From NCBI RefSeq assembly GCF_000003815.2, contig NC_049982.1, positions 28,673,428 through 28,737,427 on the forward strand: DNA of 64,000 nucleotides. The letters run 5' to 3'. Source of the stretch: Branchiostoma floridae. Lineage: Eukaryota > Chordata > Leptocardii > Amphioxiformes > Branchiostomatidae. The notes under the pieces were generated by a model. That model ran no database searches. It worked only from the letters and a program-made list of their open reading frames with translations, and was not told the DNA's origin. Every line of letters begins with the position of its first letter. The first letter of the stretch is position 1. Below are positions 18,201-29,563 of this stretch, piece after piece. The position numbers were made by a program, and so were the translations under genes.

Positions 18201-21200
18201 TAACATGCATCAAACGGCGTTTATTTCAGGTGTATCACCGATATTTTAAGTAATGTAAATTAGATGTTACGTACCTCATTGTCGAAGCCATACTCCAGAT
18301 CCCCGTTGAGGAGTTTCTGGAGTAGTTCCATCTTCTTGTCCTCGTCCTTCCCGTCAAGGAACTTGAGGTTACAGGTTTTCAGGATCCTGCTCCCTCTGGG
18401 CTGTTTGAGGATGCCCCCCTGCTGCCACTTCTCTACAAACTCGCACAGTTTGTTCCACACCCTGCACGACGCTGTGGCAAGGCGAAGTTCCAAGCCGTAC
18501 AGGTTGCCAAGCCTTCTCCTCCTTGACGCTTTCACTGTCTGTAAATGAATGAACAAGGAATAAATAAATTGTGATTAAATCAAATAATAATAATTCGAAC
18601 ACGTGTCAAATAACACAAAGTGCGAAACTGTACAAATGAGTTGCAATACAGCGTGGAGATAATCAAAAGACAACTTAGTGCGCAGTCACGTGCACATAGG
18701 TCGTGAGAGGGTCGTATGATCACTAGCTTCGGGGATTATGAAGCAAAGACCAACTGTATTGGCTCACAAATTTCTGTTTTGAATCCATGTCGGTGGTTGG
18801 TTCTGTCACGGCTTGCTTGATCGATGGCATCAAAATCGTACGACGATCGCACGACCTATGTGACCGTGCTTTTAACAAGAACAACACAACACATCATAAC
18901 ACTTACGGGGACAACCGCCAGCATCGTAACCAAGCCATCCTTCCACGGATCCTCTATCTGCTTTTTTTGTGAGGGCGTCAAGTCAACAGTGGTGAGGTCA
19001 GCCTCGTTTGTGTACCCTGCCTCTGCATATGCAGCGGCCCTGAAAGTGAACAAACGATCTGCGGAGGAAGGTTCGAGGGCAAAATGGATGTTGTTGTGAT
19101 CCATTCCTACCCTCTTCGCAAGGCTGTCGGAAAGGTCACAGTAGACCCTGGCCATGACATTCCGGTACGCGTCTGCACTGGGGTCTTCGGCGAGCAGCTT
19201 CTGCAGCGCGAGGCGGGTGTGGTTGCCACCTATCACCTCGTAGGTGTAGCCCTGCAAGTTTCTTCTGTTAAAATTCGCCGGCGCCACCCCGACTATGTGG
19301 ACAGCCAGGATGGTGTATGGGCCATCCCGACAATTCTTGAATGCTGTGACAAGTCTGTCCACATGGCCGGGGTCAGCGTGTCGGCATAGCCGCTTCCACA
19401 TTGGCTCGATCATCTTATGTACAGGGATCGAGTGGTCGCCTGTAAGCAGCAGATAATGGTCTAATTAGTAAACAAGAAGCAATTTATCTATCTATCCATC
19501 CATCCATCCATCCATCTCATCCATCCATTTCAATTTACTTAAGTCTCCTACATTCAGATAAAGTACCGTAATGTTCAGGGGTGCCTAAGTAACCATACGA
19601 TCCTTACGGAAAACATACGATCCACATCATCCACTACTAAGAAACATACGATCCCTACGGAAATCATACTATCCACTACTAGGAAACATACGATCCTTAC
19701 AGAAAACATATGATCCACTACTAGAAATACACGATGCCCACTTGTGTTCTTAGCCATGATAAATGATACAAGACCCTCAACAGACAACAAACACTGGAAA
19801 TATGTGGACAGTTTGAACTTGGGAGAAGTCTGACCAGTATCCGCTTCAACAAACTTACAGTCCGACCTTAACACCCTTGACACCTGGGCCGAGCAAGCTG
19901 AGCTCAATGTCACCTAATCCCATAAATTGTAAAGCCATGTACTTTTGCGAACTCCTCCTGGGATGCAGCCACTCACTCTTGGTGGTCAGACACTCAGCAT
20001 CATCACACAGGCAAATTTACTGGACCTACACTGGTCTGATCACGTAGATGCCATGGTAACTAAGGGAAGCAGACACTTGTTTTTCCTGAAAAGACTAGGC
20101 CGAGCAGGTGTCCCTCTTCCTGACCTGACCACTGTGTATTGTGGATATATAAGACCAACACTTGAGTACGCTACACTCTGCTGGAATGCTGAACTCACAA
20201 GATGAGCATCTTGTGACAGCATTGAAAGAGTCCAGAGACGGGCATGTAGAATTATGCTGGGAAGTCAATATCTCTCATATTCTGATGCCCTGTCAACACT
20301 CAGCCTCCAAAGTCTGTCAGAACGCAGACTGACCTTGTGCCAGGACTTTACCCTTGCAGTTACGAAAGCTACAAGACACGCCCCCTGGCTACTCCCAGCT
20401 CGAAACCCGTCCCACAACATGCAACTCAGGCACGTCAATACAAACTGCCAACTGGGACAAAGCGGTATCTGTCTATCTCAGTCCCAGCCATTCTTACCCT
20501 ACTAAACGCTCTGTAGTTTGTGACCACACTGCTCCCCACGACTAGTTTCATGCTATATCAGAGTCATTTACTACGCTCACACAGTGCAATCATTTGTTGT
20601 AAGTACACCCCGACCAATCGAATGGGGACATCCCTCGCGAATGTGTACACTCCTCTAGAAAATAGGCCACTCCTCGACTTTCAAGGGGACGCTCCTCTTG
20701 GAAAGGGGATGTTTCTCCCTCAATTAGGGGACGCTCCTCCGGAAATGGTATGGTTATCGGGCACAGGGGACGTCCCTCCAACACCCCCGCCGGCCCGTGG
20801 AATCGGCCGCTAACCCGACAAATCCCTTTCTAGTTCATCTAAATCACAACATCCAAAACTTTAACCCCGCCAGTGCTCTCGACAAACGTCACACCTCGCC
20901 AGGTAATGATAGTTTTTTATTAAAAATTGAGGCATGTTGGAAAAAAAGCCGCCCGCGCGGCAGAACATCACCAGTCTTCAGTGTTAAAATGGCGGCGTAC
21001 CGCACGTCCGGCAAGCACAACATCGAGCTTTAGCCTAAATATCCGCGTGCTTGTCGAGTTTTAAGGCCTCCCTCCCTAACACACGTACATGGGAGAAGTT
21101 TCTAACACGATGTCATGCGTAGTTATCTGTTATGGCTTGTGAAAAGGCCGCGGTTTACTGGAAACGCCCGGTATTACGGCTTATCGATACCGTCCACCTG

Positions 21201-24200
21201 GCGACCGTACGTGTGCTGGGGAGGGAAGCCAGTCTCGACAAGCACACGGATACGGTATCGGGCCATGTAGCCGCGTTGTACAAAAAATCCCGAATAACTA
21301 CGTCTGACATCGTGTTAGAAACTTCTCCCATGTACGTGTGTTGGGGAGAGAGGCCTTAAAACTCGACAAGCACGCGGATATTTAGGCTAAAACTAGATGT
21401 TTTGCTTGCCGGGCGTGCGATACGCCGCCATTTTTAAACTGAAGACTAGTGATGTTCTGCCGCGCGGGCGGCTTTTTTTCCAACATGCCTAAATTTTTAA
21501 TAACAAACTATCCTTACCTGGCGAGGTATGACGTTTGTCGAGAGCACTGACGGGGTTAAAGTTTTGGATGTTGTGATTTAGATGAACTAGAAAGGGATTT
21601 GTCGGGTTAGCGGCCGATTCCACGGGCCGGCGGGGGTGTTGGAGGGACGTCCCCTGTGCCCGATGACCATACCATTTCCGGAGGAGCGTCCCCTAATTGA
21701 GGGAGAAACATCCCCTTTCCAAGAGGAGCGCCCCCTTGAAAGTCGAGGAGTGTCCTATTTTCTAGAGGAGTGTGCACATTCGCGAGGGATGTCCCCATTC
21801 GATTGGTCGGGGTGAAGTAGCGTGCGTAGTTGTAAATTGTCTTCAGTTGCGATGTACTAAGTATGTATGTTAAATTGTAATCGTTGTATACTTTGTATTT
21901 GTCAATCCTATACTAGTACTCTTGCTTGTGTAACAATAATGTACAAAAAAATTGTCAAGCAGAGCAATTCAGCCCCTCAGTTTACTAATTTGCTGGACTA
22001 CGTCACTTAAGCGGCAAATTCAAGATAGTGGACTCTGGAGAACTTCCTTTTTTTCATGTGTAGTTGGTACAATAATTTGCCGCCTAAGAAGTCAGCATTA
22101 CTGTAGGTTGGGGTTTGGTGTTTAGCAGAATATGATAAGCCTGTACGCAAAGATATCGTAACGAATAATGAGCAATCCCGAGGCCGCCATAGTGAATCTG
22201 CCGCTTGTGTGACGTGACCCGAGCGTTGGTCCAAAAGATTAGTAAGAACCGTATGTTTTCCGTAATGATCGTATATCTCTAGTAGTGGATCGTATGTTTC
22301 CTAGTAGTGGATCGTATGTTTCCTAGTAGTGGACCGTATGTTTTCCGTAAGGATCATATGTTTCCTAGTAGTGGATCGTATGTTTTCAGTAAAGATCGTA
22401 TGATTATTTAGGCTCCCCTGATGGTTGCGCTACAAAAACTCTGCCCAAACAGTCTGACTTACCCACAAGATGCCGCTTGATAGCATCTCTCTCTAACTCT
22501 ATCGAGGTATCTGGTGGGGTAGATTTGGCCGCTGAGGAGCTCGGTCCATCCGCGGATCCTGAGGAAGACGTTTCTCCATCTGTGTATATGAGTAATAAAC
22601 TCCCATTATTACTATAAATACATTACGCTTCAGTACACAATATGCTAAAAGCTTACACATAGCCAAATATGCCCCACGATCATTAGTAAACCAATGTAGG
22701 AGGTAGGTCGGAATTTGGGAGCCAATGTACGGTCATGGCTAGCTTATAGCGTCGGACATGCCCCAAGCAGCTCCTTACCGTTTCTTAACAAATTGCAGTC
22801 AATGATCTAATCCAGATCGAGTTTCAAATGTCACAAACTGACGAGTCTTTCTTGACTGATTCTTAACTCTCTAAGGAAAAGGAGCACAACCAGCGCATTT
22901 TGAAATTTCATTCTTAAGCAAAATGACCCTTTCATCTATGTTGTACACACCAGAAGGAAACCAGAATTCAGCTTGAATCGCATTTACCTTTAAACATACT
23001 TCTAGGGCTCTTCTGTGTTTATGGTTGCCTGTTGGTCGAGAGTGGTTGACACACATTCTGATAGTAGTTACTTGGTTGAGAATGAGTCGGCAAAGATCTG
23101 TCCATAAAGGCGCTGGTATTTCAATCACTATGCAGGATACGCTAGCTAACGTGAATCAAAACCACTGCGAACATTCCATGTTTGAAGCTCCCTGCTGCGA
23201 AATCAAATTTCCGCAAACTTAACGTTAAGAGACATTCATCCCAGAAGCGAGTGCTATTTTCTGATAGACAATATTTAGGGCTACAAATTCACCCGACTTT
23301 TTACTTATGCATTTTGCAATATATGATTTTGCCAGCATAGCCAACTTCCGACACACTTTCGTAGACGGAATAAGATTGACAAAGCAGTGAAGTGACTATC
23401 ACACACACAAAAAAGATAATCTCACCTTGGGATAGAGAGAACTGGGCACTTAAGTCTGGGTACTTAAGAAGTTGAAAGAAGGTCAACTTGAAATGGCGTC
23501 GCCAAAACTGCCTAAAAGTTCTCAGCACACAGTTATGCAAGACCCTCGTCCCCAATAGTAGTTCGGGTATAATGTCAGGGCTTGAAATAATTTTTCTGCA
23601 TGCCTGCACTGGTACAGGTAACATTCATAATTATCTGCATCACTTTGAATGTAAGAACTATGGATCAAACTGAAATTGTTCAGAAAGAATTTTTTTCTTT
23701 TATACTTTATAGGTGGTAATAGTTAGGACCGCTAATAACAATCCAAATACAGCTACATTATACATTTATATGTAAAACCCAGTACATGGACCAGAGCAGG
23801 TTAGCACCTTGCTATAAATTTTTCATTAACCATGTAGATGTAAAACCTGTGCTGAAACCTTCAACTACAGTGCGAATTCCACAGGGAGGGCAACATCATT
23901 GCATTTGACTGATATGTCAGTAATTGAGGTCGGTTCACTTGAAATGTATCATTTTTGTTGCCGTCACACCCGCCGTTGCCATTATAAGACCTAATGCGGC
24001 CGAAAGCCCGCTCATCCCTTACGGGGTGACATACCCTTACGCTGACTAATTCCAAGACGCGGATGCGTCAATTCCGGGTGATTGGTGTAAATCAACGTAT
24101 GGCTGATAAGGGACGGAGGTTCGCCAACGCTAGACAAAAGAATTTGCACCATCGCACACCGGAGCATGCCCATATCCTTTTTCGAAAGGCGTGGTGGGTT

Positions 24201-27200
24201 ATCTAACGTACGTGGGGTGTGGCTCTCCGCAGACACCTCCATTTAACGTCCTATCCGAGGGACGTTAAGCCAGGTACTCATTTATACCTGAGTGAAGTGA
24301 TGAAAGTAGTGTAAAGTGCCTTTCCCAAGGGCAAAGGATGGGTTTCAACCGTGGCAGGTTTCGATCTCGTGACCTCTTGGTACAGAGCCCGCCGCGCCTC
24401 CAATTGCGCTAAGGGATCTCCTACTATACACAGTACACAGCGGCACGTTTGGACAGTCAGTTGTATACACGCATTTCTGCACATACCTTTAGAAGATGCA
24501 TCACTACCCAGCTTGGAGCATCTTCCCCAGGCAGTCAGGAATGCCGATCTTGAGCCCTGATAAGCCGCATTGGCAAACAGCTTACAGAAGTCGTTTGCGT
24601 CCTTCTGGAACCCTTTGAGTGGCACCGAACAGTCAGGTCCTACTTCGAGGCGGATCTATTTGATATAAAACAAAAAGTACACTCTCATTGGCATGGCATA
24701 GAATATCACTAACAAAATACGGTCAAAACTAATGAAAGGCAATCGTTATCTTATTACATCTGTCTGAAGTTTGAAAATTTAATACATCAGCGCTAAAGGG
24801 AACAGGAATTTCATTATTGGAAATATAGGTCAATCATGTAGTATCACCATCGCGGATCTAACTTGGCCATCATTATAGCTAAACAGATTAGAAATTACAG
24901 TAGGCTGGGAACTATTATGATCTAGCAAAATAAGAAGCATTGACTGATGTATCCAACAAATATTTAGTACATTAACAGAAAAGCTATAGAATTACACAGT
25001 CAATTTTGGGGAGGACGAAAGAGAAGAAATATGGTTTATATACTTAAAACCCACGTTTACCCTCCGTTGGCCTGCGGCTGTCAGACCGGAAACACACGCG
25101 GCGCGTGAGTACAAACGCCATTCGTCCACAACAGACTTCGAACCAAGCTACTCTCAATGACTCAAAAGCAGAGATTAGAATTCGGCTGTTTTTGACGCTT
25201 TTAAGGCATTTTATTGGGATCTCAATTTTGTAACGTTTCTTTACGTCTTGCGACTACGCATAAAGAACTTAGTACCACATAGAAAATAAGACTTTTTTCC
25301 ATGGGCGAAACTGACCAAGTCGGCATTTCCAACATTGGTTTTCTAATGCCGAAATAGGGAGTCCGGTAGCCTGGAGTCCAAGCACAGCTCCAGCCTTGTT
25401 AGCTTTGTTCNNNNNNNNNNNNNNNNNNNNNNNNNNNNNNNNNNNNNNNNNNNNNNNNNNNNNNNNNNNNNNNNNNNNNNNNNNNNNNNNNNNNNNNNNN
25501 NNNNNNNNNNGGTCCAAAACAAGTAGCGACCTTCGGGAGCGGAACAAAGCTAACAAGGCTGGACTCTAGGCTAGGAGTTCGGGCGGGCCGAAATATTCTC
25601 TCCCGGCATTAGTTGGACATCGCGCACCAGCATTCCCCATAAAATAAAAGCCTCCTTTCTTCTTCTGCTTTCGTTTGAGGCTGCCTCCCTTGCTAAGGAA
25701 GTAAGAGGCTAGTTCGCACGTCGTTACAGATTGGCTGTTACTCACTCACTGTTACTAGTATGTGTCATATTAATTACATTTGATAATTATAGGGCTTGAG
25801 GCGTTTCGTTTTGTCGCAGAAGAGAGGGCAATGGCCAATCCGGTCACTACTGGCCCCGACGCCTAACATCTGCTTAGAGAATAAGCCAGTCTATTTTGAA
25901 CGAATAGTGCTATAACAAAGCAACAAACAACAAACTATATTGATGAAGTTCATTGATAGAAACTTCACTAAGAAGTAACCTTTAGAACATCAAATGTCCA
26001 ACATATTTTAAAGCTCTGCCTCTGGGATAGACACTATCCTGATTGTTTCCAGTGCCAACATAGGCAAACTTCTTGGCTGAAGTGAAGGGCCGACATGCCC
26101 CCAGGGAAATGTTAGGGTCTTACATCCTGGGGTGATGGACAGATGAGCACATACAAACCAGCCTGGAGTACGCCACATGCCCCGCTACCAGATTTGACAC
26201 CCGATCTCATCTCTCATCTCCGATCTCCTAATACCTATCCCGCCTCTCAGTGTCCTCACGGGCGAAGGTCCTTTTACACTACTCTCCAAGCAGAGGTTAG
26301 GCACCGGCTGTTTTTGTAACGTTTTTTTTAGTCGTTTATATCGGGCTTTCTATTTTGTATTGCATCTTGCTGTATCAAAACCTAAGGTTTACAGCAAGAT
26401 AAAATACAAAATAGAAAGCCTGGTACAAACGAATAAAAAAAAACGTTTAAAAAACAGCTGGAGCCTAACGTCTGCTTAGAGAGTACTTATACACCTCAAT
26501 CTCATCTCAATCCCAGCAGAAATAAAAGCACAAAATCGCAATGTCTTCAAGATGCCCCGGTTACACCGAGCAGTGGAATAAAAACCGAATTTCTTGTTTT
26601 GCCTTTCTATATCTATGTGGAAACTAAGCCAGTGTCATTGACCAAGTTTTTTCCAATGTTGGGAGTTCGGACTGGGCGCTCTCCGGCCATATGCCTACGC
26701 TTTTATCCCCACTGGGTCAACCCCGACAAGGACAGATTATTGTTTTAGGCAGGCGGGCAGGGCCAGGCAGGGATAAATCAAAGTGGAAGTTTTCAGTGTG
26801 GAGAAAACCAACCTGCAAGTTAAGTTTAACCCAAGAAAGACCGGTAACTGGGTTACGGAAGAGACGCCACAAAAGGCGAAATTCATGATATAAAATGTTT
26901 TTAAATCTAATATTATGTCTGCCTGAAGACATGATGGGAAACCTAAGAAAGTCAAATGAAATCTACTTCACAGCACCGACCGAACAAGTGTACTGTATTA
27001 TTTCAAGCTCGCCTTGAGAACAGACCCCAGGCTGATCTAAAAAAATATCTATTGTGTTGCTCCAAAGCTTTTTTTTTCAACCTCATTGGTTGGACGAAAG
27101 ACATTATGAGATCGGGCAGGGGTTTGGTCTCCAGGCTAGGATCAAATCTCAGATCGTCAGAAGTAAATCGTTTCCCCACTGTTTTGTTTGCTTTTCGAAA

Positions 27201-28841
27201 GCCAGAAACGTGCATTAACCTGGAAATCATCGCTCTTTGTTTACGCTTGCTCTAAACAAGCATGTCACAAGTTGGACCTTCCCTCAAATCTGGGACAAAT
27301 TATCCTGAATGCCAGACCATTTTTATGGTCTACATACAGTCTACACAGGCCTGCATATCGGCTCTGGGACAAATAAGGTTCTAACTCAAATTCTAAGCAA
27401 CTTTTACCACAGGTTGCGCTAAGTCACAATCTGACACCTAGCCTGGATACCAGCCCCTCGCTCTATACTATAGCCCTTTCGCGGTAATGTATAATCCTTA
27501 TGCCAGGGAAGGTCCAAGCCCCAGTCTCTATTTGCACTCAGAGGTAATGGCATCCAGTTTCTGATAACTATACCCGCTGTGCGAGAGATAATCAGGGCCC
27601 CCGTGTTGTGTTTAGCGGCGGGGCAAATCGGTTGCCGGCCCGAAGTGATTAGCGAGTATAGCACGGCGGTTTGGATACCAGGCTATCTGACACCCAGACT
27701 ATCGCAAATAACGTTCAAGCAATATGACACGGATCCCATATACTGTATAGCAGGATGTCAAACAAATTAGTGAAAACTAGCCCTCATTTTAATTTGACAA
27801 GGAGAGACAATTTCGACGAAGTTTACAACACACAAGAATCCAGACGTTTACAGACTAGTAGTATTCACTTCAGTTTTAGACTACCCTCAGTCGGACTTAT
27901 AGCCAGGGCCGGCTGAGAATTTGCTCCGCAGCACGGTAGGTTTTCCGGAGGACCTAAGCACTCCGTAGCGGACTCATGCTGGGTGGAAGTTGCAAATTAT
28001 CACCCTGCACGACTCCTCTCACTAGTGTTTATCTAAGCTCCTCGGGAAGGTAATGATTATGACCTCGGAAAGATACGTGCATACCTTTTACTTTTGATTT
28101 GACACTTTCTCATAACATTCGTTAACTTAAGTGACCAGTGCTGGAGCTTGACTTACAGATACACAACAGTAGGACTGTTCCCCGGGCCTACACGGGCAAA
28201 CTCCTCGGCTCCAGGGCCAACATACCCACAAAAATTACCAATGAGCTGAGGCCGACTGACTCAGGGTCCTACTCATTGACTTATTCTAATGGGGGCATAT
28301 TGACCTTGTAGTCGAGAGGCTGGCCTGAGTAGACGCTAGAAACAATCTGACATAGTCACACAAGACAAGGTAGTAACTAGGGTATGCGACATAACTCCCT
28401 TGGGCGGAAAACGCTGTACTGTGATAACCAGGGTAGGTTCACGTATAAACAGAAAAATAATACGTGGAGCAATATATGTAGAGAGCGACTACAGAAACAC
28501 AGAAAAGGTCAGATATGATGATGAAGTCAGGGTTTAATATTCAGATTTTGCGTTCTCTCGCTGAAAAAAAGTCATTTTCGCGCCCCTTCCAACATAACAC
28601 ACAGACAGGTATGCCCATCTAGAACGTTGCGTGCGAAATGATAGATTCGTTAAAAAAAACTATCAGTAGACTAATTGTTCACACTTACCTTCATAAAGCC
28701 AAAATGGCCGTGCGAAACAACATCCGCGACGGTCCCCAAATCTTTAAAATCGCCATCCACCAGCACAACCTTGCCGCCGTTCGCAAGCTGGAACCACCAC
28801 TTGGCCGTTTTCAGCTCGATGATGGGCGCTGAGTCGAGCAT
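14936..28841 (-). CDS. ParB/sulfiredoxin-fold domain protein, 12 exons, 686 aa
   Basis: Exons on the minus strand are 28841-28689 (ATG start), 24655-24487, 22579-22463, 19439-18907, 18538-18275, 18026-17886, 17233-17132, 17018-16869, 16319-16258, 15931-15892, 15479-15441 and 15226-14936 (TAA). All have GT-AG borders and the phases join (total 2,061 bp), which strongly supports the model. Order of parts: an unrecognised N-terminal domain (residues 1-107, KTAKWWFQLANGGKVVLVDG); a Ser/Thr-rich linker; a ParB-like nuclease fold (about 148-290) with IPVHKM, YEVIGGNHTRLALQKL and YCDLSDSLAKRVGMDHN; a basic helical region (325-412); Lys-rich and Pro-rich linker; a coiled coil (about 494-543, ESYKKKEMELRAAHDKLEEA); and a C-terminal SH3/Tudor-like module (596-660) with PWFGRVV and VRWYDK. 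ParB folds bind palindromic DNA and hydrolyse CTP in bacteria; here I infer a DNA-binding accessory of the transposon. The usual HTH after the ParB fold is not evident. Confidence 0.85.
16869..17018 (-). CDS. Coiled-coil exon of the 686-aa protein
   Basis: Exon 8, 150 bp, phase 0-0, encodes 50 residues of near-continuous heptads rich in Glu, Lys, Leu and Gln (KLEEARADTKNLQLEIKQSR). The preceding exon (17132-17233) ends AAELQTLRAKLASLK and extends the coil. Dimerisation is the natural reading, as in bacterial ParB-type proteins that act as dimers, though the coil itself is not a ParB feature. Confidence 0.75.
18907..19439 (-). CDS. ParB-like fold exon of the 686-aa protein
   Basis: Exon 4, residues 148-324. 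The layout follows the ParB N-terminal domain: an opening IPV segment (SIPVHKMIEPMW), a helical pair (HVDRLVTAFKNC), a strand (ILAVHIV), the ligand loop GGNHTRLALQ (in place of bacterial GERRxRA or GxHRxxA), and a DLSDxxA-type segment (YCDLSDSLAKRVGMDHN) that matches the DLSDEEALxxALxEN of bacterial proteins. The Arg of the loop is conserved (T-R-L). Known eukaryotic members include sulfiredoxin, but the sulfiredoxin catalytic Cys motif (GGCHR) reads GGNHT, so peroxiredoxin repair is not expected. Confidence 0.8.
19745..20570 (+). pseudogene. Non-LTR (L2/CR1-like) reverse transcriptase 3' fragment
   Basis: The plus strand reads LDLHWSDHVDAMVTKGSRHL, then FFLKRLGRAGVPLPDLTTVY, GYIRPTLEYA and CWN. 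After a frame change it reads RVQRRACRIMLG, SLQSLSERRLTLC. This is the conserved C-terminal part of the RT-endonuclease polyprotein of L2/CR1-type elements. Stops at 20203 and frame breaks make it a relic. It is nested in the CAGGGGTG element. Confidence 0.85.
20606..21814. mobile_element. Foldback element, ~500-bp inverted arms, AAGTA duplication
   Basis: Arms 20606-21060 and about 21345-21814 are near-perfect inverted copies starting CACCCCGACCAATCGAATGG. AAGTA flanks both sides exactly (20601-20605 and 21815-21819). The arms contain a run of short GGGGA(C/T)G.CC.CTC motifs. The 280-bp centre also shows inverted pieces around 'acgtacatgggagaag', so the whole element can form a long hairpin. 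No transposase is encoded. Confidence 0.9.
22463..22579 (-). CDS. Ser/Thr-rich linker exon of the 686-aa protein
   Basis: Exon 3 (residues 108-147), acceptor ATACACAG, donor CTTGTGG/GTAAGT. It reads DGETSSSGSADGPSSSAAKS and then IELERDAIKRHLV. It is a flexible spacer followed by a short helix leading into the ParB-like fold. Confidence 0.75.
24030..24425 (-). mobile_element. tRNA-derived SINE
   Basis: The minus strand starts with a tRNA-like head carrying A-box (TTAGCGCAATTGGAGGCGC) and B-box (GTCACGAGATCGAAACC) polymerase III promoter elements. It continues with the body 'gggaaaggcactttacac', 'cactcaggtataaatgag', 'cctcggataggacgttaaat' and a tail 'cacgcctttcgaaaaagg'. This body is typical of SINEs found widely in lancelets and other marine deuterostomes. 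It lies in intron 2 of the ParB-domain gene. Confidence 0.85.
24487..24655 (-). CDS. Exon 2 of the 686-aa ParB-domain protein
   Basis: 169 bp, acceptor TATCAAATAG, donor TCTAAAG/GTATGT. It encodes IRLEVGPDCSVPLKGFQKDA, then NDFCKLFANAAYQGSRSAFL and a short tail. It joins in phase 0 to the start exon and in phase 1 to exon 3. No known domain recognised. Confidence 0.75.
25411..25510. other. Assembly gap (100 N) inside a palindrome
   Basis: One hundred N, a placeholder length. The flanks are inverted copies ('agccttgttagctttgttc' to the left, 'ggaacaaagctaacaaggct' to the right), so the missing bases lie at the centre of a hairpin-forming repeat in intron 1 of the ParB-domain gene. Confidence 0.97.
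26280..26485. mobile_element. TACTCTCC-ended foldback MITE with 9-bp duplication
   Basis: Inverted ends TACTCTCCAAGCAGAGGTTA and complement, flanked by CTTTTACAC and CTTATACAC (8 of 9 match). The interior is almost fully palindromic around 'caaaacctaaggtttac'. It is the same family as 31157-31224 and 32751-32948. A 9-bp duplication with long inverted ends suggests the Mutator-like (MULE) superfamily. Confidence 0.8.
27439..27685. mobile_element. TAGCCTGGATACCA-ended MITE with perfect 9-bp duplication
   Basis: Ends TAGCCTGGATACCA and TGGATACCAGGCTA; TCTGACACC flanks both sides exactly (27430-27438 and 27686-27694). It is a 247-bp non-coding element, Mutator-like by duplication length. A diverged relative with the related end TAGCCTGGA is at 30190-30385. 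Confidence 0.85.
28689..28841 (-). CDS. Start exon of the 686-aa ParB-domain protein
   Basis: ATG at 28841, donor ATGAAG/GTAAGTG at 28689, 51 codons ending in phase 0. It reads MLDSAPIIELKTAKWWFQLA and on to DVVSHGHFGFMK. This ATG is chosen because the sequence upstream has no in-frame extension with an acceptor and the next exon joins in frame. The transcript would start in the 720 bp shared with the divergent ubiquitin-like gene, so a bidirectional promoter around 28.85-29.5 kb is possible. Confidence 0.75.
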
Positions 28842-29563
28842 GTTAGATTTCCGTTCGTAGCTAAGTTCTTATAGCAACAACTAGATCACAAGCGCCTCGA
28901 AGGATACGAAATACTGTCAAGAAAGCAGGAATGTGACCACACAGCAGTTATAGCGGGGCAACTGATTCAGAACAGACAGCATGAAAACCAGTGTCCGGCC
29001 TGCGAAATGACGCCCCTCCTCTACAATATATCAACCTGTCACAGGACATGGGAGGCACACATTTTGACATCTGTAACAAGAAACGACCAGTAAATTCCAT
29101 TGATGCTAATTCATTCATTAAATGATCTTTGAAAGGAATGAATTTTATAAGAATCATCAACTGTGTGGGAACAAACTTATTAGGTTGTGTTGAATGAGAT
29201 TTTCCTCCCAGGTCAAACACTGGCCACACTCGTTCCCGCTCCTGAAGAAGTCACGTACACAGTGTGTTGAATGATATTTCCTTAACACTTGTCATTACAC
29301 CAGATTCCTCAAGCGGCTATTCTCAAATGTCGTAATCATTTGATGTATCTCGAACTAGTAAACGATTGACATGTAATGACGTAGTCTCACTTGTAAAAGT
29401 GTTTCTGGTGTAAAATGTTGTTACCGTGATCCATAAATCAAATTCAGCTCTGACAAGGGCTGGCTCATCAGACCACCCGGGTCAAGTGACCTCAGTATAC
29501 AAGTGTTTCTGATAAGGATAGGATGTGTTTTTCAGATGGCAAGTCGTAGTGACAGAGCTGGAA
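28842..29563. promoter_or_regulatory. Divergent intergenic region, candidate shared promoter
   Basis: Separates the start of the minus-strand ParB-domain gene from the plus-strand ubiquitin-like gene. No clear TATA box or known binding site was recognised. The assignment rests only on the head-to-head layout. Confidence 0.3.

Larger units (their letters stand above)
19576..22420. mobile_element. CAGGGGTGCCTAA-ended element with subterminal arrays (nested)
   Basis: Left end CAGGGGTGCCTAAGTAACC; right end TTTAGGCTCCCCTG. Flanks are ATGTT and ATGGT (one mismatch in a 5-bp duplication). Each arm has several copies of 'gatcgtatgttt' and 'cctagtagtggatcg' type motifs in inverted orientation. The termini match the 12222-12643 element while the subterminal repeats are different. 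It lies in intron 3 of the ParB-domain gene and has itself received a non-LTR fragment and a foldback element. Confidence 0.75.
25511..28688. other. Intron 1 of the ParB-domain gene, repeat-rich
   Basis: No further exon was found between 24655 and 28689; the exon 1 to exon 2 junction is in phase without one. The stretch holds the two MITEs listed separately and shorter scraps. One is around 25990-26280, an old copy with 'ctcctcggctccagggcc'-like words shared with 28190. Others are degenerate 'tagcctgga' ends at 27120 and 29910. Confidence 0.5.

Noticed and set aside
24345-24425. tRNA gene on the minus strand
   Set aside because: A- and B-box are present but the cloverleaf is not complete and the sequence continues into a SINE body.
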